In this document: one piece after another, positions 8,620-16,576 of the stretch | How the letters are laid out: each line of letters opens with the position of its first letter | Numbering within the stretch: the stretch's first letter is position 1 | Origin: Jeotgalibacillus sp. S-D1 | GTDB taxonomy: Bacteria; Bacillota; Bacilli; Bacillales; Jeotgalibacillaceae | Reading direction: 5' to 3' | NCBI RefSeq assembly: GCF_004358665.1 | Contig: NZ_SMZR01000003.1 | Location: 310,001-374,000 of the forward strand | Length of the DNA: 64,000 nt | Notes under the pieces: model-generated | What the model was told of the DNA's origin: nothing | Database searches by the model: none | Seen by the model: the letters and a program-made list of their open reading frames with translations, nothing else | Made by a program: the position numbers and the translations under genes

Positions 8620-10208
8620 GATTCTTCTCCCTTAATTTTCGGTATGTAGATATTAACGACGATTCCGGAGGGCTGGTTGACTGTGATTTCGATCGAGCCG
8701 CCCAGCTCCTCGAGGGCAGACTGCACTAATGCAAGCCCGAAGCCCCGGTCCTTCCCTTCCTTCGTCGAAAATCCCTGCTCGTAAATTCGTGCCGCATCCT
8801 CTTCCGTAATCCCGCTGCCATTATCAGCTACTTCAATAATGAGGTCGTCTGCCACATCGGTCAGAAAAATATCGACCTCAGGTTCCCGCTGCTTCATCAC
8901 AGCGTCGAACGCATTATCAATGACATTGCCAATCACCGTCACCAAGGGGGCAGCTGCCTCCTTCGGCCATTCATGTGTAATAACGCTTTCATCATTTATT
9001 GTAAACGCAATTTTCTTTTCAGACGCCTTTGATAGTTTCCCAATTAATACAGCCTGAATCGTCGGATCCGCTATCTGGTCAAACAACAGATGCTCATAAG
9101 CCCGCTGCTGACCAATCTCTTCATGAATAAAATGCGTTGCTTTATCGATATGCCCGAGCTGCAGCCACCCTGAGATGGCATACAGCTTATTTGTATATTC
9201 ATGCGTTTGTGCGCGCAGTCCCTGTGAGTACTGCTGGACCTCGGATAATGTATTAATTAATTCCTGAAGTCCTGAGCGGTCCCGGAAGCTTGCCACTTTT
9301 CCTGCATAGGTGCCGCCGCCATCAATTGTTTCATATTGAACAAGAAGATGCTTTTTATTAAAAAATGTTTCATAGGAGCCCGCAGCCTTTTCAGATGAAA
9401 GAACATGGGCAATTTCCGACTCAGGCAGCAGTTCCTTTATTGGCTTTCCTATTTCATTCATCTTTACACCTAAAATCTCCTTTGCCGATTGATTGACAAG
9501 CGTCACATTTCCATACTGGTCGGTCGCAATGAGCCCTTCATTAATGGATTCTAAAATGGCCCCGCGCTCCTTGTACATCCGCGCAATCTGATAGGGCTCC
9601 AGCCCAAATGTATCCTTTCGAATACTCTTCGCAAGCATGAAGCTGCCAGCCACACCAATAATAAAAATCAGAATCAGCCAAATTGAAACTCCTATTAGCC
9701 CCTGATGAAAATAAGAATTAACAAACGTAATCATAAACCCTACCGAAACGACGCCGACGATGTCCCCGTTATCATCAAAAACAGGCGTCTTTCCGCGAAC
9801 GGAGGTGCCAAGCGAGCCTTTTGCTAAGGAAACATAGCTTTTTCCATAAAGCAGTGCATCGTCATTGTCCCCTCCCACCATTGCCTGTCCTATTTTTTCC
9901 GGCTGAGGGTGGGTATACCGTATTCCTTCTGTATCCCCTATCACAATAAATTCAGCACCGGACCGCTCCCTTATCCGCTCGATAAAGGGATGCAGATCTG
10001 AAGCGCTTTCATTGGACGCAAGTATGCGCTTGACTTCAGGTATTTCAGCTACAGCCATGGCGGTCGTTAACGCCTGCTCTCCCACCAGATCCCGTGCCTG
10101 CTTTTGTTCAAAATAGAGATAGACTATTGTCACCATGCACATAATCATCGTCACCAATATACAAGCCAGAAACATAAATTTCCGTTCCAACGGCCAACGA
10201 GTTTTCAT
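8616..10208 (-). CDS. Sensor histidine kinase of the CitA/DcuS family
   Basis: 530 residues. Membrane helices at about 12-32 and 171-192 enclose an extracytoplasmic PDC/PAS sensor domain ('RYTHPQPEKIGQAMVGGD', typical carboxylate-binding loop). Then come a cytoplasmic PAS domain (about 215-300), the phosphoacceptor His336 in 'RAQTHEYTNKLYAISG', and an ATPase domain with N-box 'NVIDNAFDA' and 'DNGSGI'. This layout is that of citrate and C4-dicarboxylate sensors. It forms an operon with the response regulator downstream. Confidence 0.92.
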   Translation of the reverse strand: MKTRWPLERKFMFLACILVTMIMCMVTIVYLYFEQKQARDLVGEQALTTAMAVAEIPEVKRILASNESASDLHPFIERIRERSGAEFIVIGDTEGIRYTHPQPEKIGQAMVGGDNDDALLYGKSYVSLAKGSLGTSVRGKTPVFDDNGDIVGVVSVGFMITFVNSYFHQGLIGVSIWLILIFIIGVAGSFMLAKSIRKDTFGLEPYQIARMYKERGAILESINEGLIATDQYGNVTLVNQSAKEILGVKMNEIGKPIKELLPESEIAHVLSSEKAAGSYETFFNKKHLLVQYETIDGGGTYAGKVASFRDRSGLQELINTLSEVQQYSQGLRAQTHEYTNKLYAISGWLQLGHIDKATHFIHEEIGQQRAYEHLLFDQIADPTIQAVLIGKLSKASEKKIAFTINDESVITHEWPKEAAAPLVTVIGNVIDNAFDAVMKQREPEVDIFLTDVADDLIIEVADNGSGITEEDAARIYEQGFSTKEGKDRGFGLALVQSALEELGGSIEITVNQPSGIVVNIYIPKIKGEES

Positions 10209-10277
10209 CCTGACTCCCCCTACTTCCTACAGTATAACGACTTACACGTAAAGTTGGTAGGTGAATAGAAAACAAAA

Positions 10278-10307
10278 GAACGATACTCTTTTATAGAAGT
10301 ATCGTTC
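10278..10307 (-). terminator. Hairpin terminator upstream of the sensor kinase gene
   Basis: Perfect 10-bp stem GAACGATACT / AGTATCGTTC. On the minus strand it is followed by CTTTTGTTTTC. It would stop minus-strand transcripts arriving from the HD gene before they reach the kinase gene. Confidence 0.65.
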
Positions 10308-10506
10308 CAAATTCTATCTTTATTAAAATGCTTTTCTCTGGTAAATAAAAGTGGCAAGCCCCTTGAGACTGCCTAAAGTACTACTGCAATGACTGCTGCC
10401 CCTGAGTATAAGACCGTTTCGGATGTTTTAATAAAGAAGTTTGTAATCGCCAGAAGATGATCACCTAACATTCTTATTTAAAATAAGGGTTTTTCTTTAC
10501 CGGGTG

Positions 10507-10635
10507 GTTGATTTACGCTGAAGGAGCTCGCTTTCCGCGGGGCGGGGGTGAGCCATCTTCACAGCCAAGCCGTTCAGAGGTCTCACCTCTCCCGCTACAT
10601 CCCGCAGGAGTCTCGCACCTCCAGCTCCAATCAAC
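10507..10635 (-). repeat. Dispersed palindromic intergenic repeat, copy 1
   Basis: About 129 bp, inverted relative to the other four copies. Ends GTTGATT / AATCAAC are complementary. Inside are GCTTTCCGCGGGGCGGGGG and GAGGTCTCACCTCTCCCGC, the landmarks shared by all copies (41923, 42638, 54646, 58672). It carries no reading frame of note. It occupies most of the otherwise empty stretch 10308-10665. Confidence 0.85.
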
Positions 10636-10665
10636 GGTGTATTAGCCAAGTTTAATAGATCCATA

Positions 10666-10705
10666 TGAAAAAAGCATACGTTTTGAAGTTATTTCAACGC
10701 ATACT
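10666..10705 (-). terminator. Terminator of the HD phosphohydrolase gene
   Basis: Stem AGCATACGTTTTGAA / TTCAACGCATACT with G-T pairs and a small bulge; on the minus strand it ends in TTTTTTC. Confidence 0.65.
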
Positions 10706-10728
10706 CTTTCCGTCAGATAATATGAAGA

Positions 10729-11699
10729 TTAAAGAATTCTAACGTGCATCCCTCTTACAGCCTTCTCATACGCTTCCTTTCCCATCCTTTTCACTTTATC
10801 AGAGACTTCAGACGCAGGAATTAATGTGCCGTTATGTAAAATAGAAGGATCAAGCAAGCGAAGTTTATTTTTTCGATATATATCATATTGTTCTCGATCC
10901 TCTGTTACCTGGACGTTGGGGTTGATTCCTTTTAACAGGTTCAGTAATTCCTCTTTATTTGACGCTTTAATTTTTCCGATTAACTCGTCATCTTTACCGA
11001 GAAAATCATCCATAGAGATAACATTACTATCTAATGCCAGCTTCAGCAGATTGGCCAGCCTGTCATTTCCATAAATATTCAATGGATTCATAAAGAAATC
11101 GATTACATCTTTATAGTAGGTTTCAACCATAAATTCAGCAGATTCGATGCTTTGAAGATACATCTTCCCTTCAATAACGATGATCTCCTGCAAAAAACAG
11201 CTGGCCTCTGCCAGTGTAAGTTGTCCATACCGATGCATATCCCGAAGCGTATAATCCACCCGGTCCGCACAAAGCTCAGGTGCCGGCTGCTCGAGCAGTG
11301 TCCACTGGCTGTCGTCAAGCAGAATCCCCTCATAACGGTAGCCATACTTTGCTAAAATCGCCGGGATTTCTGAGTCTTCCACTACAGCCAGATAAATGTT
11401 TTCATGATAATCCTCTGCCTGATTTTCAAAAACAAAATCAACGACATGCGAAAAAGCGGTATGAGAAACATCATGCAATAAGCCTGCAATCTGCTCCTCC
11501 AGAGATCCACCAAGTTTTCTGATCAGCAGCATTACACCAACGGAATGGTCATAACGGGTGACATTCCATTGGTGATTCACAAGATAGCTGGCTCCCCCTG
11601 GTGAATGCCTTTTAATCGTTGTACTGGTTTGCTCAGAATCAGTTCCTCTATTACTTTTTCTACTTCGAAACTTCCATAAAGGGCATCTTTTATGTACAT
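10729..11699 (-). pseudogene. HD-domain phosphohydrolase with a -1 frameshift
   Basis: The intact part begins 'NHQWNVTRYDHSVGV' with HD motif 'LLHDVSHTAFSH' and resembles the HD superfamily phosphohydrolases such as Bacillus YdhJ (about 320 residues). Upstream, in another frame, ATG at 11699 (AGGAGG 5 bases before) opens MYIKDALYGSFEVEKVIEEL... up to 'RLKGIHQG', then runs into TGA. Adding one G to the five-G run (plus strand C 11594-11598) joins the two as HQGGASYLVNHQWN, the expected family sequence. So a single base is missing: a recent pseudogene, a phase-variable homopolymer, or an assembly error. Without the N terminus part of the metal/HD site could be lost. Confidence 0.8.
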
Positions 11700-11720
11700 G
11701 GTTTCCTCCTGTTTATAAAA

Positions 11721-11735
11721 TGATAATCATTATAC
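11721..11735. promoter_or_regulatory. Fur/PerR/Zur-type 7-1-7 box
   Basis: TGATAAT-C-ATTATAC differs at one position from the 7-1-7 consensus TGATAATnATTATCA shared by Fur-family repressors. It lies 22 bp upstream of the HD gene start and overlaps the end of the small membrane protein gene. Which Fur-family member binds cannot be told from sequence. Confidence 0.5.
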
Positions 11736-11969
11736 CCAGTATCGCACCTGATGCAACGACCACTTTCCCCCCTTCTTACCCTCCATATTCAGTCTAATTC
11801 CTGAAAACATAACCATGCATGCGGCGGAAGTAAAATAATAGATTTCGGAAATATTCAGTAGAAGATGAGCAAATGCAGTAATAATGAGCAAATAAACAAA
11901 AATGGTTTCGATAAATGTGACTGTTTTTTTCATATTGACCTTCTCGATGGTCTTCATTGGAATAGCCAT
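11730..11969 (-). CDS. Small membrane protein of unknown function
   Basis: 79 residues with two predicted membrane helices (about 16-36 and 42-58) and a basic, glycine-lysine tail. The start is supported by AAAGGAG seven bases upstream. It lies 30 bp ahead of the HD phosphohydrolase gene on the same strand and may be cotranscribed with it. I do not recognise the family. Confidence 0.6.
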   Translation of the reverse strand: MAIPMKTIEKVNMKKTVTFIETIFVYLLIITAFAHLLLNISEIYYFTSAACMVMFSGIRLNMEGKKGGKWSLHQVRYWV

Positions 11970-12081
11970 GGAAGTCTCCTTTACTACGGAAAGTTTAACG
12001 TTGGTTTATTATACCAATTGGTTTAGGGCCAACGGGTACTATTAAGAATTTTAATAACGAATAATAATTTCTAATAAAACC

Positions 12082-12120
12082 AAAAAACCACCCGATTCAC
12101 AATGGAGCCGGGCGGCTTTT
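12082..12120 (-). terminator. Terminator of the PTS gene
   Basis: On the minus strand GCCGCCCG and CGGGTGGT pair around a 14-base loop and are followed by TTTTTTGG. Confidence 0.7.
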
Positions 12121-12138
12121 AGCTTATTTCTCGTAAAC

Positions 12139-13569
12139 TTATCCGTTTGAACTTTCATCCGTCGTTTTAAATAATTTACTCTTAAAGAAAAAGAAAGTTA
12201 ATCCGACAGTAAGGACAAACGTGATTGCCATGCCGGTAAAGTAGTAGCCCCAATGTTCCGGGAAGACGGACAGGAAGGACAGGACGCCTCCAACGCCTAC
12301 AGATGTCGCTTTTACTCCTTGAGCTGCCAGGTACGCACTCCCGATGGCGCTTCCGATCATGACGGCGATGAATGGATATCGGAATCGAAGGTTGATCCCG
12401 TAAATCGCAGGCTCCGTTACACCGAGCCATGCGGATAGGGTTGCTGTCAGGGAAACACCCTTCAGCTTTTTGTTTTTCTTAATAATAAAGAACATGGTTA
12501 ATGCAGCTGCACCTTGAGCGAGTGTCACGGTTTCTCCAATTGGCCATAACGTGACATAGCCAAGGGTACCGGCCATTTGCAGATTTACGCCTAAGAAAAT
12601 ATGGTGCATCCCTGTGATGACAAGAGGTCCTGAGATAAATCCATACACACCGCCGGCAAATGCAGGCGATAGTTCAAATAGATTTAAAATGCCATCTGTA
12701 ATCCAATTCGATCCTGTCATGGTAATCGGACCAACGATCCCAAACGTCACCAGGCCTGTGAAAACCAATGCAAGCGGTGCCACAAAAATCATTTGTAAAT
12801 TGTCATGTATGAAACGCTTCAGGTGTTTTTCAGACCATGTTAAGATCAATGCGGCAAAAATCACGGGAAGTACCTGCCCCTGGTAGCCTATTCTCGCAAT
12901 GTCCCAGCCAAACAGGTTCCAATACTCAACATCCCCTGGATTTCCTGCGTAATCATAAGCAGACATTAGGGAAGGGTGTACTAACAGGAGACCTAATACG
13001 ATCCCGAGCAATTGGCTGCCGCCAAACTTCCTGGCAGCCGACCAGGCAATAAGAACAGGCAAAAATGTAAACGCTGTATTTGCAATGACATTGATAAACT
13101 CCGCAAAACCTGTCCAGCCAGTGTACACGTCTAGCAGCGATTGGTCATCGTAAAAAATACCAGGATTGGCAAGCATGTTATTTAATCCTAAAAGCAGTCC
13201 AGCCGCCACAATCGCCGGCAAAATCGGGATGAAAATATCAGCAAGGACTCTTACACCCTTTTGAATGAGATTCCCTTTTTCTACGGTGATTTTTTTCAAT
13301 TCATCCTTCGACACTTCATCTGTACCAGTTTGATTCACAAACTCAGTGTAAACCTTTTCAACTAACCCCGGACCAATGATGATTTGGAACTGTCCGCTTG
13401 CTTTGAATGTTCCTTTCACCAGTTCATTTTCTTCTAGTGCTTCTTTATTTACTAAACTTTCATCTACTAATATCAAACGGAGCCTGGTAACACAATGCGA
13501 TGCATTGCTGACATTTTCCGCTCCGCCGATGTGTTTAATTATATCGGCAACATTTTCTTTAAACCCCAT
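12139..13569 (-). CDS. treP: PTS enzyme IIBC, trehalose type
   Basis: 476 residues from the ATG at 13569, chosen because AGGAGG stands 8 bases upstream; the longer frame would begin in the divergent gene. EIIB domain (1-90) with phosphocysteine Cys26 in 'NASHCVTRLRL', then an EIIC domain with about ten membrane segments and the glucose-superfamily motif 'LGVTEPAIYGINLRFRYPF'. No EIIA is attached, so it should borrow EIIA from the glucose PTS, as TreP does. It imports and phosphorylates a disaccharide, most likely trehalose to trehalose 6-phosphate; sucrose is the main alternative. A TreR-type gene lies 3 kb away and a TreR-like palindrome sits at its promoter. Confidence 0.85.
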   Translation of the reverse strand: MGFKENVADIIKHIGGAENVSNASHCVTRLRLILVDESLVNKEALEENELVKGTFKASGQFQIIIGPGLVEKVYTEFVNQTGTDEVSKDELKKITVEKGNLIQKGVRVLADIFIPILPAIVAAGLLLGLNNMLANPGIFYDDQSLLDVYTGWTGFAEFINVIANTAFTFLPVLIAWSAARKFGGSQLLGIVLGLLLVHPSLMSAYDYAGNPGDVEYWNLFGWDIARIGYQGQVLPVIFAALILTWSEKHLKRFIHDNLQMIFVAPLALVFTGLVTFGIVGPITMTGSNWITDGILNLFELSPAFAGGVYGFISGPLVITGMHHIFLGVNLQMAGTLGYVTLWPIGETVTLAQGAAALTMFFIIKKNKKLKGVSLTATLSAWLGVTEPAIYGINLRFRYPFIAVMIGSAIGSAYLAAQGVKATSVGVGGVLSFLSVFPEHWGYYFTGMAITFVLTVGLTFFFFKSKLFKTTDESSNG

Positions 13570-13585
13570 CCTCATAGCCTCCTCA

Positions 13586-13599
13586 GTTAATCGCTTACA
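13586..13599 (-). promoter_or_regulatory. Possible weak CcpA site in the treP leader
   Basis: TGTAAGCGATTAAC on the minus strand matches the cre consensus except for the last two positions. It lies between the operator and the ribosome binding site of treP. Confidence 0.3.
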
Positions 13600-13608
13600 T
13601 AAATTATT

Positions 13609-13626
13609 AACTTGTTTAAACAAGTT
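13609..13626. promoter_or_regulatory. Perfect 18-bp palindromic operator between treP and the glycosidase gene
   Basis: AACTTGTTTAAACAAGTT is a perfect dyad. Its form (TTGT...ACAA) fits operators of GntR/HutC-type TreR repressors, recalled as TTGTATATACAA-like. It begins 11 bp downstream of the treP -10, i.e. over the transcription start, and could serve both divergent genes. Confidence 0.7.
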
Positions 13627-13637
13627 CGATATAGTAC

Positions 13638-13665
13638 AGTATAAATTGTTATCACTTGATGTCAA
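13638..13665 (-). promoter_or_regulatory. treP promoter
   Basis: On the minus strand TTGACA (13660-13665), 16-base spacer, TATACT (13638-13643). Confidence 0.7.
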
Positions 13666-13692
13666 GAAAATTATGAAAAGGAGTGTTATCTG

Positions 13693-15423
13693 TTGGATAT
13701 TAGCGTTACGCCAATGAGCCACTTTGGTTCTTACATGGCACTCACATACCAGGATAGTAAAGCCCCTGAGAAAAATGGGATTTATCTTAATTCAGTACGG
13801 GGAAAATCCAAGCAGCATCAGAATGCCCTCAAAATCATTCCTGCAGTGAACGGAACTCCTGTTGTCTATACCTATAAAGCCGACGAATTTAACATCTCAC
13901 TAACATTTGACGGCGGTGAAATCCGGCTGTGCTTTGAAGATTCAGAGAGAATTTTTGTCCAAGGCAGCGGAGCAAATGTTGGGCTAATACTTGATACCCA
14001 GCCTGTCTTTAACTTTGAATATAACTATCTATTAGGAAATACCGAGGAAGAATTCTGTATCGTCAATAGCTACAAAAACCTGACCAAATACATGATTTTC
14101 GCACCAAACGGCTCTGTCAGCCTGCAGCAAAATGTTTCCATGGACACGACCGGGAGTATGGATAAAGCAGATAATAGATCTAGCATCCAAATCACCTCCA
14201 AGCCTGGCGCTGAAGCGTTTCTATGCGTGATTGAGGATGTGCCAACTCACGGAGGCGTACCTGAAAAAAGAGACTACTCGTTTGAAGCAGCACTTGAAAA
14301 AAGCACGCAGCATTTTGAGGCATTTTTATCAAAGCAGCCGTCTGTTCCTGAAGGCTATGAGCAAACCATACGGGAAGCGGCTTACCTGAACTGGAGCTGC
14401 ATCGTGAATGAACAGGGTTTGCTGAAACGAAAAGCCCTGTATATGTCGAATGCCAATTTTCCTGGTGTATGGAGCTGGGACAATGCATTTAACGCGCTTG
14501 CCCTGGCAGGAGTTGATGATGAACTGGCCTGGGATCAGATTCAGCTGCTGTTCGATCATCAGGATGAAAAAGGCATGATTCCCGGCTCTGTTAGTGATTC
14601 AACAATTCGCTGGAATTTTTCCAAGCCTCCTGTTCAAGGGTTATTTGTTTTAAAAATGATGGAGAAAATGACGCTTTCCACGGAGCAACTCGAGACGATT
14701 TTTTCACAGATTAAACGGCACGTAGAATTTTACCTGAAGTATAAGGATTACAATCAGGACGGCATTTGCGAGTACCATCATGGAAATGATTCAGGCCAGG
14801 ATAACAGCACCGTTTTCAGAGATGCGAATATCATTGATTCACCTGATTTAACTGCGTTCTTAATTAAATCGATGGATATGCTTTCGGTTGTAGCAGGTAA
14901 GCTGAACCGTGAGCAGGATCAGCTGTACTGGGAAAAAGAAGCGACAAAATACACGGAAAAGTTCTGTAAGTACTTTCTGCTTGATGACCTGCCAGTCGCC
15001 CGCTTTACTCAGGACAAAAAAGCGATTGAAAGCAAATCGATTCTTCCTTTAGTATCGATCATACTCGCTGACAAACTGCCGGAAGCGGCAAGAAGGAAAA
15101 TGATCGATGTGTTAAGCAGCGACCAGTATTTAACGCAGTGGGGTATTGCTTCAGAAGCCATCGACAGTCCGTTGTATGAAGAGGATGCGTACTGGAGAGG
15201 ACCGATTTGGGCACCTACCACCCTTCTTTTCATAGAAGCATTTGAAGAATGCGGTGAGCAGGAGCTTGTGAATGAAGTAGCCCGGAAGTTTCTGGAGCTC
15301 TGCAAAAAAGGCGGATTCGCTGAAAATTTCCACGCTGAAACGGGAGAAGGATTACGCGACCTTGCCCACACATGGACTTCCAGTGTCTTTATCCATCTTG
15401 CCGGCAAGCTGGCAAACTCATAA
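13693..15423 (+). CDS. Intracellular (alpha/alpha)6-barrel glycoside hydrolase, MGH1/GH63-GH37-like
   Basis: 576 residues from a TTG start with AAGGAG nine bases upstream. There is no signal peptide, so it should act in the cytoplasm. An N-terminal beta-sandwich (about 1-200) precedes a helical barrel with 'WSWDNAFNALALAG' near 260-273, 'YWRGPIWAPTTLLFIEAF' near 500 and 'FHAETGEGLRD' near 547, which hold the likely acid residues. This is the mannosylglycerate-hydrolase/trehalase-like fold. It diverges from treP across a TreR-type operator, which suggests that it cleaves the imported sugar or sugar phosphate; the usual phospho-alpha-glucosidase TreA (GH13) is absent from the window. Activity on a phosphorylated disaccharide would be new and is inference. 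Confidence 0.8.
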   Translation: MDISVTPMSHFGSYMALTYQDSKAPEKNGIYLNSVRGKSKQHQNALKIIPAVNGTPVVYTYKADEFNISLTFDGGEIRLCFEDSERIFVQGSGANVGLILDTQPVFNFEYNYLLGNTEEEFCIVNSYKNLTKYMIFAPNGSVSLQQNVSMDTTGSMDKADNRSSIQITSKPGAEAFLCVIEDVPTHGGVPEKRDYSFEAALEKSTQHFEAFLSKQPSVPEGYEQTIREAAYLNWSCIVNEQGLLKRKALYMSNANFPGVWSWDNAFNALALAGVDDELAWDQIQLLFDHQDEKGMIPGSVSDSTIRWNFSKPPVQGLFVLKMMEKMTLSTEQLETIFSQIKRHVEFYLKYKDYNQDGICEYHHGNDSGQDNSTVFRDANIIDSPDLTAFLIKSMDMLSVVAGKLNREQDQLYWEKEATKYTEKFCKYFLLDDLPVARFTQDKKAIESKSILPLVSIILADKLPEAARRKMIDVLSSDQYLTQWGIASEAIDSPLYEEDAYWRGPIWAPTTLLFIEAFEECGEQELVNEVARKFLELCKKGGFAENFHAETGEGLRDLAHTWTSSVFIHLAGKLANS

Positions 15424-15433
15424 AAATAAAGCC

Positions 15434-15474
15434 AAGGCTGCATCTCTTTGTATTTAAGGGATGCAGCCTTTTTT
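15434..15474 (+). terminator. Terminator of the glycosidase gene
   Basis: Stem AAGGCTGCATC / GATGCAGCCTT, 15-base loop, followed by TTTT. Confidence 0.85.
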
Positions 15475-15538
15475 GTTTATTCGGATATAAATCGCGGCAC
15501 ATTGGAATATATAGGAATTATCAAAACGGAAAGCAAAC

Positions 15539-15591
15539 TTGACATTTCTTGTATTGCACGATACGCTTTCAATATGGAAAGTAAGCTTTCC
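15539..15591 (+). promoter_or_regulatory. Promoter and dyad ahead of the HTH/membrane protein pair
   Basis: TTGACA (15539-15544), 17-base spacer, TACGCT (15562-15567), followed by the palindrome GGAAAGTAAGCTTTCC (15576-15591). GGAAAGCAAACTT at 15528 is a partial second copy. Probably an autoregulatory site for the HTH protein. Confidence 0.45.
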
Positions 15592-15608
15592 GCAAGGAGG
15601 GTGAACAC

Positions 15609-15815
15609 ATGAAAAACCGCTTAGAAGAAATTCGCAAGCAAAGTGGAATTAAGCAGGAAGAATTAGCCAGGGCTCTTGAAGTGTCCAGACAGACAATTGG
15701 TTCTCTGGAAAACGGACGTTATAACCCATCGATCCTTTTAGCGTTTAAGATTGCTCGATTTTTCGGTATGAATATCGAAGAAATCTTTATTTATGAGGAG
15801 AATGAAAATGAATAA
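15609..15815 (+). CDS. Small Cro/CI-type HTH regulator
   Basis: 68 residues, almost entirely an XRE-type helix-turn-helix domain ('KQEELARALEVSRQTIGSLE', residues 15-34), as in the compact regulators paired with a membrane protein in Firmicutes. AAGGAGG precedes the ATG by 8 bases. The stop overlaps the start of the membrane protein gene by 8 bases, so the two are coupled. A palindrome at its promoter suggests autoregulation. Confidence 0.88.
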   Translation: MKNRLEEIRKQSGIKQEELARALEVSRQTIGSLENGRYNPSILLAFKIARFFGMNIEEIFIYEENENE

Positions 15816-16239
15816 AATCATGTCAGCTTATTTAATTACTATCGCAGGTGTTGGACTACTAGCAGTTGGTCTGTACTTCATCAAAACCATTGAGGATCTG
15901 CAAGGTATGGCTGGCGCGCTGCCTTATATCTGTGTGGGGCTTGGCTGTGGTATTTTTGGTCATGGGATGGGAGAAATAATCCTTCGACACGCTATGAACC
16001 ATCATTCCGAAGCGGCAAAGCAGCTGGAGATTGATAAGAACGATGAACGTAATTTGGCCATCGCTAATCGGGCAAAAGGGAAAGCGTATGACATGATGGT
16101 CTTTTTATTTGGTGCCTTATTGTTAGCATTAGGCCTGATGGGATTAGATTTAACCATGTTGCTGCTTATTGTTTTTGTCTATGTGTTTATCGTTATGTAC
16201 TGCACTTATTACCGCTTTAAATACGATAAAGAGATGTAA
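15808..16239 (+). CDS. Membrane protein coupled to the HTH regulator
   Basis: 143 residues from the ATG at 15808, which has GAGGAG seven bases upstream; two upstream in-frame ATGs lie in or before that site. Four hydrophobic segments: about 5-24, 32-53, 92-110 and 113-134, with a charged cytoplasmic loop 'IDKNDERNLAIANRAKGKAYD' near 72-92 typical of the membrane partners of small HTH regulators (DUF2178-like; family name from memory). Function unknown; the pair may be an anti-regulator and regulator. Confidence 0.7.
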   Translation: MNKIMSAYLITIAGVGLLAVGLYFIKTIEDLQGMAGALPYICVGLGCGIFGHGMGEIILRHAMNHHSEAAKQLEIDKNDERNLAIANRAKGKAYDMMVFLFGALLLALGLMGLDLTMLLLIVFVYVFIVMYCTYYRFKYDKEM

Positions 16240-16296
16240 TCACACAGCTGAAGTAGAGGGCTGGCTAAGCATTCCATTCGGAAGGAGGTGATCACG

Positions 16297-16482
16297 ATGG
16301 CGCATGAGGGTAAAAAGTTAATACCAGGGTTAGGCACACTGGTTAAGATACAGCCCGATGAGGTGAGTTTTCAGATAGAGCACCAGGCTGACTCTGCTGC
16401 AGCTACATTACCAGAATTAGTAGCAGACTTTAACGAGCTATTAGCTAAGCTTCAAGCAGCAGGTATCATGAAAAACCAATAG
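16297..16482 (+). CDS. Small protein resembling phage head-fibre tails
   Basis: 61 residues from the ATG at 16297 (GGAGG nine bases upstream; the GTG at 16288 is inside the ribosome binding site). The C-terminal half 'LVADFNELLAKLQAAGIM' resembles the end of phage head-fibre proteins, but the match is short and from memory. It is isolated, followed by a terminator, with no other phage gene around. Real translation is likely from the good ribosome binding site; function unknown. Confidence 0.55.
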   Translation: MAHEGKKLIPGLGTLVKIQPDEVSFQIEHQADSAAATLPELVADFNELLAKLQAAGIMKNQ

Positions 16483-16511
16483 TCCATAACCAATTTTTAA
16501 AAACACACTAA

Positions 16512-16550
16512 AACAGAACTTCTATATAATCTGAAGCTCTGTTCTTTTCA
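16512..16550. terminator. Bidirectional terminator between the small gene and treR
   Basis: AACAGAACTTC / GAAGCTCTGTT with one mismatch and a 10-base loop, followed by CTTTTC on plus. Confidence 0.65.
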
Positions 16551-16576
16551 ATAAATATCAAATAAACAAAAACCTT

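Noticed and set aside
12253-13717. Several plus-strand frames opposite treP
   Set aside because: Mirror frames of a coding gene, without ribosome binding sites or family features.
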